This document shows, one piece after another, positions 26,983 through 33,858 of a DNA stretch of 64,000 nt (position 1 is its first letter; each line of letters opens with the position of its first letter). The notes beneath the pieces were generated by a model. The model saw nothing but the letters and a program-made list of their open reading frames with translations, had not been told where the DNA came from and did no database searches. Source of the stretch: Congregibacter variabilis (GTDB taxonomy: Bacteria > Pseudomonadota > Gammaproteobacteria > Pseudomonadales > Halieaceae); the NCBI RefSeq assembly GCF_045689235.1, contig NZ_CP136864.1, forward strand, positions 3,162,001 to 3,226,000, read 5' to 3'. The position numbers and the translations under genes were made by a program.

Positions 26983-28164
26983 TCAGTGATCGTGCCGGTC
27001 GTCGCCGTTTGACCGCATCATGTCAGCGAGATCTGCTGGGTCTTGGGTATGGAGGGGTAGGTCGTCTGAAATCTTGTCAGTTTCTTCCGAGAGTTGTACG
27101 TGCATCGCGCGAGTCTCTGCGCGTTCGTCACTGGCGGAGCGTCGGTCCACGAGATTGAAACGTGGTTGGTAGCCGATATCCTTGTCAAAAGGCAGAAATG
27201 GATCGCCTTTGATACCCGTGAGATCTTTCAAGCTGCGACCGATTTTCGATACCGCAGAAGCAAGATTGTCGGCAGCCTTCGTGCCAGATCTAAGCGCTGG
27301 GATAGCGTCTGCGTCCGCGAGGGAAAGCAGCAGCGCTCCGGGTTGCGTGATTGCTTTTGTCGTTTGGTGGATCAGTTTGGATGCAGTGAAATCCACCTGA
27401 AAGAGGTACTTTCGGTCCTTGGAAACATTCATTCTGTTTCCTTGGTAAATGCTTAGCGTGATGCCCTCCCATGATGTAGGGATCGACGGCTTTATCGGAT
27501 ATGCCTGGGTGATTTCCTCTCGCTCATCTTTGATAGTTCCTTGTGAATCCGGATTTTCTAACGAAGGCTCTAAGCCCAGCAGCTCTGCGAAATGCGCGGC
27601 GCGCTCCTCACCGTATTGTTGGTTGATCCACCGATGTGCGGACGTTGCATTGATCAAAAAACGCTCATTGCCTGCTGAGGTGACTTTCTTAGCGTGTAGA
27701 AGTGATGAGCTATCGGCTTTCCTGGAATTGTGGATGGCATCACTAACTGCACGGTCCAGTTCGTTTACGAGCTTGTCTAGTTCCCATAAGGGCTCTTTCT
27801 GCGCATCAGATAAACCGGCGCCTTCCTCGAGTTGCAGATACAGATAATTGAAACCGCTTCCAGGCTCCCGCGAGCTACTGAGCAAAAAACAATCAGTGAA
27901 TTCGCGGTAGTACAGAAGAGCGCACTCAACAACTTCGAAGTCCTCGAGGTAAGCACCCGTGGGCATATACGGTTTGAGTTCTTCAATATTTGTCGCTTTT
28001 GTTAGCATGCAAGCAAGTATAGCGGTCGCCGGGCCAGAGTTTGAGCCTCCAGTTTTTTCGATATAAGCGTCGACAAAAGTAGACGGCCCCAGCCTTTCCA
28101 GCGTTAATGCAGCCGAAATAAACCCCAAAAACCCCGAAACCCCGCTATGGGAGTCTCGGTTCAT
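26983..28164 (-). CDS. Hypothetical protein of segment A
   Basis: 393 aa from ATG 28164 (a TTG at 28173 is also in frame). A soluble, mixed-charge protein with no motif I recognise (TNIEELKPYMPTGAYLEDFE, NERFLINATSAHRWINQQYG, KLIHQTTKAITQPGALLLSL). The start overlaps the stop of the upstream 82-aa gene by about 20 bp, so translation is probably coupled. Codons about 8-14 coincide with triple-GGGG motif copy 3. It lies in the same transcription unit as the primase, which suggests a role in the element's life cycle. Confidence 0.65.
   Translation of the reverse strand: MNRDSHSGVSGFLGFISAALTLERLGPSTFVDAYIEKTGGSNSGPATAILACMLTKATNIEELKPYMPTGAYLEDFEVVECALLYYREFTDCFLLSSSREPGSGFNYLYLQLEEGAGLSDAQKEPLWELDKLVNELDRAVSDAIHNSRKADSSSLLHAKKVTSAGNERFLINATSAHRWINQQYGEERAAHFAELLGLEPSLENPDSQGTIKDEREEITQAYPIKPSIPTSWEGITLSIYQGNRMNVSKDRKYLFQVDFTASKLIHQTTKAITQPGALLLSLADADAIPALRSGTKAADNLASAVSKIGRSLKDLTGIKGDPFLPFDKDIGYQPRFNLVDRRSASDERAETRAMHVQLSEETDKISDDLPLHTQDPADLADMMRSNGDDRHDH
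28123..28143 (-). promoter_or_regulatory. Triple-GGGG motif, copy 3 (minus strand)
   Basis: On the minus strand GGGG-TTTC-GGGG-TTTTT-GGGG. It starts two bases after the stop of the 82-aa gene and overlaps the first codons of the 393-aa gene. It has the same N4/N5 spacing as the other three. Confidence 0.55.
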
Positions 28165-28393
28165 CGTCGGCAAATAGCTTGAGCCCCAGTTCCATCCGCC
28201 GAAGCTGCAGCCACAGCATTAGATACTTCTGGAGCATCCCTTCCGGCCAATCAGCGTGCTCACTATCCAGCATCGCAATCGCCACCATTTCGTAGCGGTC
28301 ATACAGGTCTTGCGGTGAATCGGGGTCCCCCGGAAGATGCGCAACGGCTTCCTCCAGGCGAGCACCGACCTCCGCCAATGAGCGGATCGTCAT
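28145..28393 (-). CDS. Small protein, 82 aa
   Basis: Begins with ATG at 28393 after a strong site, AAAGGAGA, six bases upstream. Helical and acidic (RSLAEVGARLEEAVAHLPG, YEMVAIAMLDSEHADWPEGM, LMLWLQLRRMELGLKLF). No family recognised. Second-to-last of a run of very small genes upstream of the primase; these resemble the accessory small genes of phage satellites. Confidence 0.7.
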   Translation of the reverse strand: MTIRSLAEVGARLEEAVAHLPGDPDSPQDLYDRYEMVAIAMLDSEHADWPEGMLQKYLMLWLQLRRMELGLKLFADDEPRLP

Positions 28394-28453
28394 AGTGTCT
28401 CCTTTTACTTAGTGATGAATGGGTGTTGCAGGTGCCCAGGACGGGCGAGGTGT

Positions 28454-28627
28454 TCAGAAGTGCAGAGGGTAATCCGTCATGAGGTCGGTTGGATCAGTCA
28501 TGGGATCGAGGCTTTCGCCCGCGATGAGCTTTGCGTGGTCAATAACAACGTCGGCAAAGTCCTCTAGAGGGATGTCCCATGCCGAAACGATCGCAAGCGC
28601 TTCAATGATGCAGTTTTCATAAGTCAT
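28454..28627 (-). CDS. Small acidic protein, 57 aa
   Basis: Starts at ATG 28627, with AAAGGAAA upstream; that site overlaps the stop of the preceding gene. The sequence MTYENCIIEALAIVSAWDIP is followed by an acidic run with repeated DPMTDPTD. No family recognised. The tight spacing shows it is translated with its neighbour. Confidence 0.6.
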   Translation of the reverse strand: MTYENCIIEALAIVSAWDIPLEDFADVVIDHAKLIAGESLDPMTDPTDLMTDYPLHF

Positions 28628-28629
28628 AG

Positions 28630-28803
28630 TTATTTCCTTTCGTAGTATTGATAAGCGAGGTAAGTCAGACCGCCTAGGGCGATCAGGAGAGCGAAGATGG
28701 GATACATCGACGCCAACAAGGCCGTTAGAGCAGCCGAGAAAAACCACAGGGATCCCGACAGAAAGCCGAGGACCACTGCGCCAGACAGCAGTAGTGAGAG
28801 CAT
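28630..28803 (-). CDS. Small two-helix membrane protein, 57 aa
   Basis: Starts at ATG 28803 after AAAAAAGGAGAA. Two hydrophobic helices (LLLSGAVVLGFLSGSLWFFSA region and SMYPIFALLIALGGLTYLAY) end in a short charged tail YQYYERK. It has the size and layout of a holin or small membrane toxin, but this is only shape-based. Its TAA lies inside the ribosome site of the next gene. Confidence 0.6.
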   Translation of the reverse strand: MLSLLLSGAVVLGFLSGSLWFFSAALTALLASMYPIFALLIALGGLTYLAYQYYERK

Positions 28804-28930
28804 GAGTTCTCCTTTTTTGATGGATGGTTCGATGGGTGCAGCGATGGTGAGCAGAGTTGCTCCGGAAGGCATTGCGCCAACAAGGTCGGTATAGGGTCGG
28901 TCGGGGTTGACCGGAGGAATGGAAGGCTAA

Positions 28931-28965
28931 AAAAGCCGTTGCGTGTCAGCGAGTTACGCAGACGC
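28931..28965. terminator. Inverted repeat between the small genes and the 171-aa gene
   Basis: GTCAGCG and CGCTGAC are separated by about 11 bases in the 220-bp gap left of 29022. On the minus strand it follows the end of the 171-aa gene, so it may end that transcript. There is no good T-run, so the call is weak. The rest of 28804-29021 shows nothing. Confidence 0.3.
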
Positions 28966-29021
28966 TGACGGGTTGATCATCCGACTACAGAGCTCTCGTC
29001 GATCGGACGGTTAGTGAGTAG

Positions 29022-29537
29022 CTACTTCGGCTGCCGTGCGGCCTTGGGCGCTTTTGCCATACGGCTGCGCGCTTTCGCTTTGGGCTTAGCAGAGGCCTTG
29101 CCAGGACCGCTATGCGCTGCAGTGGCGACAGTAGCCAGGAAGCCCGCTATGTCTCCGAGGGTGTACTGCCGCCGCTTGCCCTCGATCAGTACTACTACTC
29201 CCTCGGCCAACAGCGTTGCGAGTAGGAAGCTGGCGTTGTTTGCAGATTTACCCTGAAACAGTGATCGCAGCACGAAGCTAGTCATAGGCTTTTCGACAGG
29301 CCAGTCCTCTAGTGCAGAACGGATTGCCGCAAAGGGGACCCACTCATCGCTGAAGAAGCCGCCGCCGCTATTGCGACTGATGCGCCAGTGGAGGGAGCCG
29401 GAGTCATCGGTGCCGAGTTCGTAACCCAGCTTGCCGCGACCCTCCAGGGATTTGCAGGTGGCCTTGCGAAGCGGGGTGATGGATGGGGTATCGGGGTTCT
29501 TGGGGTTTTTGTCGGTCGTGCGAGATGTTGTAGCCAT
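29022..29537 (-). CDS. Hypothetical protein with histone-like Lys/Ala tail
   Basis: 171 aa from ATG 29537, which has GGAGG five bases upstream (the upstream ATG at 29549 overlaps that site). The middle has GKLGYELGTDDSGSLHWRIS, FFSDEWVPFAAIRSAL and LVRSLFQGKSANNASFLLAT-like helices (residues about 40-105). The end is a run of Lys, Ala, Pro and Arg (KASAKPKAKARSRMAKAPKA), typical of nucleic-acid binding tails. Probably a DNA-binding protein of the element. Codons about 11-18 coincide with triple-GGGG motif copy 4. Confidence 0.65.
   Translation of the reverse strand: MATTSRTTDKNPKNPDTPSITPLRKATCKSLEGRGKLGYELGTDDSGSLHWRISRNSGGGFFSDEWVPFAAIRSALEDWPVEKPMTSFVLRSLFQGKSANNASFLLATLLAEGVVVLIEGKRRQYTLGDIAGFLATVATAAHSGPGKASAKPKAKARSRMAKAPKAARQPK
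29485..29505 (+). promoter_or_regulatory. Triple-GGGG motif, copy 4
   Basis: GGGG-TATC-GGGG-TTCTT-GGGG on the plus strand, inside the first codons of the 171-aa gene. A fourth G-run lies at 29473, so this copy alone could form an intramolecular G-quadruplex. Confidence 0.55.
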
Positions 29538-29979
29538 AGTGGCCTCCATGTATCTGATGGGATGCAGAAGGCGGCTGCCTTCTAGTTTAGATACATCGGT
29601 TTCCTCGGTTTTTCGGCCTAGCGTCGCGGGCTTGAATTATTGATTGCGGCACGGGTGAGTTATGCCGGTCATTTCAATGGGATATGGGTCGCGCCTGGCG
29701 GCAAAACTATGCGCGGGATGTAGCTGGACGCATTTGCGGTGAAGCCTTTCTTTGCTTACGTAGCATTGGAGATCATGGGGCGGCGTCTGATGGGGCGCGA
29801 TGCGACAGGGCTATTTATTGCGTGGTTATCGGTGGGCGCAGAAAACTTTGATTAGTAGGGCGGGACCCCCAGAAAAATGCACGTGCAGAATTGAGTTATG
29901 CAGTCGTTTGGCATGCTTTCTACGCACCATGATACCGTTCATGTCTCAAGGTTTGTCACCGGTGAGGGGGAGGTTATAC
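29538..29979. other. 442-bp intergenic region, promoter side of the small-gene operon
   Basis: No convincing gene. It lies between divergent transcription units (the 171-aa gene leftward, the zinc-ribbon gene rightward) and so must carry both promoters. An in-frame upstream extension of the rightward gene begins at 29800 but lacks coding character (CSRLACFLRTM) and a ribosome site. Confidence 0.4.
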
Positions 29980-30204
29980 GTGAGTAGCAGTGAACGGTAT
30001 GAGTACTCTCGAAAACCCAAGCGCTGTCCCCAATGCAATCACACGCCGGTCGCGACTATTCTTTACGGGATGCTGAATCCCAGTGAGACGCTCGATAAAC
30101 GCTTGGAGCGGGGGAGCACGGTCCTGGGAGGGTGTGTCAGCTGCATCGATGATCCAGCGTGGAAGTGTGTTGAGTGTGGGTTGGAGATGTACCGGCCGTT
30201 ATAA
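29980..30204 (+). CDS. Small zinc-ribbon protein, 74 aa
   Basis: Starts at GTG 29980, with GGGGGAGG six bases upstream. The chain has KRCPQCNHTPVATILYGML, LGGCVSCIDDPAW, and CVECGLEMYRPL: two CxxC pairs plus LGGC, the pattern of a widespread small family (CP.CG...ILYG, LGGC, P.W.C..CG) with no assigned role. It probably binds zinc. Monocistronic, about 100 bp before the helix-turn-helix protein gene. Confidence 0.65.
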   Translation: MSSSERYEYSRKPKRCPQCNHTPVATILYGMLNPSETLDKRLERGSTVLGGCVSCIDDPAWKCVECGLEMYRPL

Positions 30205-30303
30205 GGCTGTTGACCACCCTCTATCATTTTCCTGGCCAGCCCGATTGATCGCTTTTTCCCCCTTAAATAGAAAACGCTGCAGCAGAGAATAAGGAGAGCC
30301 CAT

Positions 30304-31518
30304 ATGACTCGCCAAGAACTCTACGATCTCGTCTGGTCTAAGCCAATCACCCATATCGCAAAAGACTTCGGAATGTCTGACCAGGGCATACGTAAGCATT
30401 GCGTCAAAGCCGATATACCCACGCCCCCCCTGGGTTACTGGGCAAAGCTGGCGCATGGTAAGAAGGTTCAACACCCCAAGCTACCGATCAAGCAATTCCC
30501 TGCAGACGCGGACGTACCGCTGGCGCCCCGAGCAGAAAAATATCGAACGGATACCGGCTATGACCTCCGGAAGTTAGCTGAGGCCAATGCAGAACTGCAG
30601 GCCGCCTGCGCAGTGCCAGACGAGTTACCAAAGAGCAGGCCCGCTATCGTACGAGCCGTTGCAACTCTGTTGAAGCAGGCAGACACCAACAGTCACGGAT
30701 TCCAAGAAGCTGGCGGTAGCTATAGTCCGGAGTTTCTTGTTTCAAAGCAAAGCCTCGACCGATTGAGCCGGATACTCTACGCATTGAATACCGTCGCTGA
30801 TTCGCAGTCGCACCGCCTGTTTCTCAAAGATGAAAAGCTGTATTGGCAGGTTGGTGAGGAGCGTTTTCTGGTGCGCATCAGGGAGACCGCAGACAAGAAG
30901 CCTCATGAGCCTACAAAAGCTGAGTTGAAGGAGCAGGCGCGGCGCGCAGACTACTCCTGGTATTCGCCGAATCGAAAGGCGTATCGGTCTTGGGACTACT
31001 TTCCGTCGGGGCGCCTCTCGATATCGCTGTCGGATACCGTGGGTAACCGGTGGGAGCGTGAACGCATTGAGAAGCGCTGGCGCGATACAACGAGCAGGAC
31101 CCTCGAATCCCGTTTGCCAGAGATCTTCTTTTGGCTTGAGGAGGCTGAGCCACTTGCGAGATCTAAGCGTCTTGAGGCTGAACGACAAGCTCGGGAGGAG
31201 GCAGAGCGGCTGGAGCGATTGAGGCAGCAGCGAGAGCGCCGGAAGCTGGCCGAAGAGCTGGAGAAGGCGATCTGCGATATGGCTGATATCAACCAGCGGA
31301 GGCAGCGGGTGATGGCTCTGGCGGAGGTGATGCGAGCCGAGGAAGAAGCGGATCCGCGTATCCTAGAAGAAGTCGTGGGTTACGCGGAGGTGCTACGGAA
31401 GCAGATCTGCGAGCGCCACCTACCCGACGCGGTGAGGGAGGCAGCCGCGCTGTCGGGATCAGGATTGTTGATCTCGGCGCTATTGGAGACTCCAGCGGAA
31501 ACACTCCACTACTGGTGA
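30304..31518 (+). CDS. HTH-coiled-coil protein
   Basis: 404 aa with AAGGAGA upstream of ATG 30304. The N-terminus is a characteristic helix-turn-helix block: RQELYDLVWSKPITHIAKDF, GMSDQGIRKHC, then IPTPPLGYWAKLAHGKKV. This block begins many hypothetical proteins in mobile-element and defence-island settings. The middle has a Tyr/Trp-rich part (YSWYSPNRKAYRSWDYFPSG). A charged coiled coil spans roughly residues 290-345 (ERQAREEAERLERLRQQRER). A DNA-binding role is likely; the partner or target is unknown. Confidence 0.65.
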   Translation: MTRQELYDLVWSKPITHIAKDFGMSDQGIRKHCVKADIPTPPLGYWAKLAHGKKVQHPKLPIKQFPADADVPLAPRAEKYRTDTGYDLRKLAEANAELQAACAVPDELPKSRPAIVRAVATLLKQADTNSHGFQEAGGSYSPEFLVSKQSLDRLSRILYALNTVADSQSHRLFLKDEKLYWQVGEERFLVRIRETADKKPHEPTKAELKEQARRADYSWYSPNRKAYRSWDYFPSGRLSISLSDTVGNRWERERIEKRWRDTTSRTLESRLPEIFFWLEEAEPLARSKRLEAERQAREEAERLERLRQQRERRKLAEELEKAICDMADINQRRQRVMALAEVMRAEEEADPRILEEVVGYAEVLRKQICERHLPDAVREAAALSGSGLLISALLETPAETLHYW

Positions 31519-31537
31519 TCGAAGTCCCCTGCATCAG

Positions 31538-32365
31538 CTACAGGACGCGTAGCAATCGAAGCATATCCAAGTGGCGTTTCATATCTTCGGGATCATCGCA
31601 GTACAGATCGAAGATGTATGACTCTACTCGGTTTTGAGAATTGAACAACGAGTCTGCATTGACCGCATGATCAGGGCTCTGAATGTACTCCTTGCCATTC
31701 CTTCTTTCGATACAGTTTGGATGATCTACAAATACAGTCTTGAGGTCCATCGCCAAAAGCCAGAAATAGTCTTTGGTGACGCCGAGTACTTCTCCTTCGT
31801 GCTCTTTTCCAAATGAGTCAATAAACATGACCTTTCTGATCCGATTATGCCAGGTAGATCGCAAATCACCGATCGCTCTACTACAGGGTATCCACAACGA
31901 GCTGCCATAGCGCATTACGCATTCTTCTCTCGTGCAGCTATCGATCGGAGGGCACCCAGGCCTGGTAGCGTCATAGCAATCACTGGCTCCGAGGGCATGC
32001 AGGCACTCATGCACTTGATTGACGTGCCGAGAGGACTCGTCGGAGTAGTCTACTGCGATGTTACCTTGAGTGAATCCCCACTTCGCGTGGGATAGAGCTG
32101 ACTGTCCGAGGTTAGCCAGGGTGGAATGTGGAGACACCGACGCGATGACGAAAAATGGATCTGTTGGCGCCCCGAGCAACTCGTACGCGACTGCCGAAAG
32201 CTCATCTAAGGAAGACGCAGCGCTAAGGGCGGGGAAAAGATTTGGCGGAGCGGCATTAACTGCTAGTGAAATGTTTAATCCTCCACGTGTGAGCGCCTTT
32301 TCGAGAGTTTCGATAAGTAGTCCAGAGATCGCGCGCCCAGGTTCTTGAATTACGAAGGCTTTCAT
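31538..32365 (-). CDS. Putative metzincin-like zinc metallopeptidase
   Basis: 275 aa from ATG 32365 (ATG 32389 is also possible, closer to AGGAG). Near residue 125 is VNQVHECLHALGASDCYD, an HExxHxxG zinc motif in which Asp and Cys follow the Gly. Several Cys come after it (PGCPPIDSC, TREECVMRYGSS), and VMRYG could be the Met-turn. This order (HExxHxxGxxx, Cys cluster, Met) resembles archaemetzincins, though the third ligand would be Asp rather than His. There is no signal peptide, so it acts in the cytoplasm. It is unusual cargo beside a restriction-type cluster. Confidence 0.55.
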   Translation of the reverse strand: MKAFVIQEPGRAISGLLIETLEKALTRGGLNISLAVNAAPPNLFPALSAASSLDELSAVAYELLGAPTDPFFVIASVSPHSTLANLGQSALSHAKWGFTQGNIAVDYSDESSRHVNQVHECLHALGASDCYDATRPGCPPIDSCTREECVMRYGSSLWIPCSRAIGDLRSTWHNRIRKVMFIDSFGKEHEGEVLGVTKDYFWLLAMDLKTVFVDHPNCIERRNGKEYIQSPDHAVNADSLFNSQNRVESYIFDLYCDDPEDMKRHLDMLRLLRVL

Positions 32366-32458
32366 TATGTATACAGCTCCTACTTTCATAATTCTAAGTT
32401 CGATGGGGGGTAATCTTGATTCTATTTGATGGATGCGAGGATGTTGGGGTGTCGCCAT

Positions 32459-33143
32459 GAATTGCCGCGGTTACGCCGGAGCCCCGGTGGTGTGAGTTAC
32501 GTCAGCATGGCCAACATGATTCAGTATTGATGAGACGCAGCTTATCACTCGACACGCGGAGTATCTCAATAGTGTTCAGACGCCTAGGGTTGTTGAACCA
32601 CTCCAACCATTGCAGAGCGACTGCCTGCTGAGAGCCGGCGGAATGCTATGTGCAAGTCGCTGCATACAATTGTGAGTGGAGGCCCACTGGCGTACCGCCT
32701 AGGAGCAAAGCTTGTAAAGGGTTCGGCCTTCACAAATGTCCAGAATTCGCTCGGAGAGCACAGTCTGCAGCGCAGCCTACCGGCTCTGAAAAAGATGAAG
32801 CCTGCGATCTGGAAGGTGGCAAACTACATGGGGCGTAGCTTCAATGACAAGGGTAAAGGGCGGGCCAAGTATGTGACTCACCGCGGCTCACCAATAATCT
32901 GCAGGCTGCCTATTCGCCCGCGTCTTAAGGCCCGGGACTTCACTCGAAAGCTCACGTCTCTTGGATGCAGATTGTTCCGGCATGGGGGATAGCATGATAT
33001 TCGGATAGGGCCCAATGGAGCTAAGTCTCTCGTGCCCAGGCATCTGGGCGACTTGAGTGCTGCTCTGATCGCTGGGATTCTTAGGCAGGCGGTGCCCAAT
33101 ATGAGCTTGAATGAATTCGTCGCTGGATAGGTATGACCTGCAG
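32459..33143. other. 685 bp without a recognisable gene
   Basis: No reading frame here has convincing coding character. The longest plus-strand frame (32648-32992) is basic and unlike anything I know. The minus strand has scattered Vsr-like words (LHPRDVSFRV near 32960, EFW near 32745) in different frames, and a decayed Vsr gene would be fitting next to an m5C methyltransferase, but the spacing does not fit well. Confidence 0.35.
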
Positions 33144-33803
33144 TTACTCTGCTGAAAGCGCGGTCCGCTGATATTCACACAATCCTTTTGAAGACAAGGG
33201 GCAAGCCGCACATCTTGGTTGACCGCTTCGACAAACCTGCATGGTGAGGTCTAGAACGGCGTAATTGTAGGCACGGAATCCCCGCCCTGGAGTAAGAGAT
33301 CCCGCCAGCTCACGCTGGGGGCATGGCTGTCGAAGGTCCTTTGGTTTGGGTATGCCCATTAGTCTCGAAAGCCATCGCGCCACATTCGCATCAAACAACA
33401 CGGCTCGTCGGTTCATGTGCAAAGAAAGATATGCGGACGCGGTGTAATGACCAATGCCGTAAATAGCTAGGAGCTCCTGCTCCTCCAACAGATAGTGATC
33501 ACAGGTATCGAGATGCTCCGCCACCGCGCGTAGCGTAGTCGCCCGGCGATTTAGGCCAAACTGTTGGTCGATTTGCGCCAGCTCTTCATCGGACGCTTCG
33601 AGAACCGACTCTGGGGTTGGCCAGCGCTTCTCTATCTTTTCCCATCTAGCTGCAACGTGCTTTGCGTTAGTACGCTGAAGTAGGACCTCTGCCACTAATG
33701 CGAGCCAGGGGTTTTCGGTCGAACGCCACGGATAATCGACGAAATTTGCGTCGCCCCATATTGTCACTGCCGATCTGATTTCTTCGATTAATGCGGCGTT
33801 CAT
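33144..33803 (-). CDS. HhH-GPD DNA glycosylase, T:G-mismatch type, with Fe-S cluster
   Basis: 219 aa of the EndoIII/MutY/MIG superfamily. Seen: AEVLLQRTNAKHVAARWEKI (helix bundle start), the helix-hairpin-helix IYGIGHYTASAYLSL near residue 113, the catalytic Asp in LFDANVARWLSRL near 138, and four C-terminal Cys (CRSGQPRCAACPLSSKGLC) for a [4Fe-4S] cluster. At the site where EndoIII has its Lys and MutY a Ser, this protein has Tyr (GHYTA), as in the archaeal T:G glycosylase MIG. Together with the adjacent m5C methyltransferase, this suggests repair of T:G mismatches from deaminated methylcytosine, replacing Vsr. Confidence 0.82.
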   Translation of the reverse strand: MNAALIEEIRSAVTIWGDANFVDYPWRSTENPWLALVAEVLLQRTNAKHVAARWEKIEKRWPTPESVLEASDEELAQIDQQFGLNRRATTLRAVAEHLDTCDHYLLEEQELLAIYGIGHYTASAYLSLHMNRRAVLFDANVARWLSRLMGIPKPKDLRQPCPQRELAGSLTPGRGFRAYNYAVLDLTMQVCRSGQPRCAACPLSSKGLCEYQRTALSAE

Positions 33804-33858
33804 GAAGGCCCTGTCCCAGTCGATTTCGTTCCTGCGCGTCAGGAGATATAGCCCTCAA

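Noticed and set aside
29473..29505. G-quadruplex as the explanation of the triple-GGGG motif
   Set aside because: Only one of the four copies has a fourth G-run; the shared feature is the spacing of three runs.
32648..33099. Decayed vsr gene beside the methyltransferase, or a real 114-aa plus-strand gene
   Set aside because: Vsr-like words occur in different frames with wrong spacing, and the plus-strand frame has no ribosome site or recognisable sequence.
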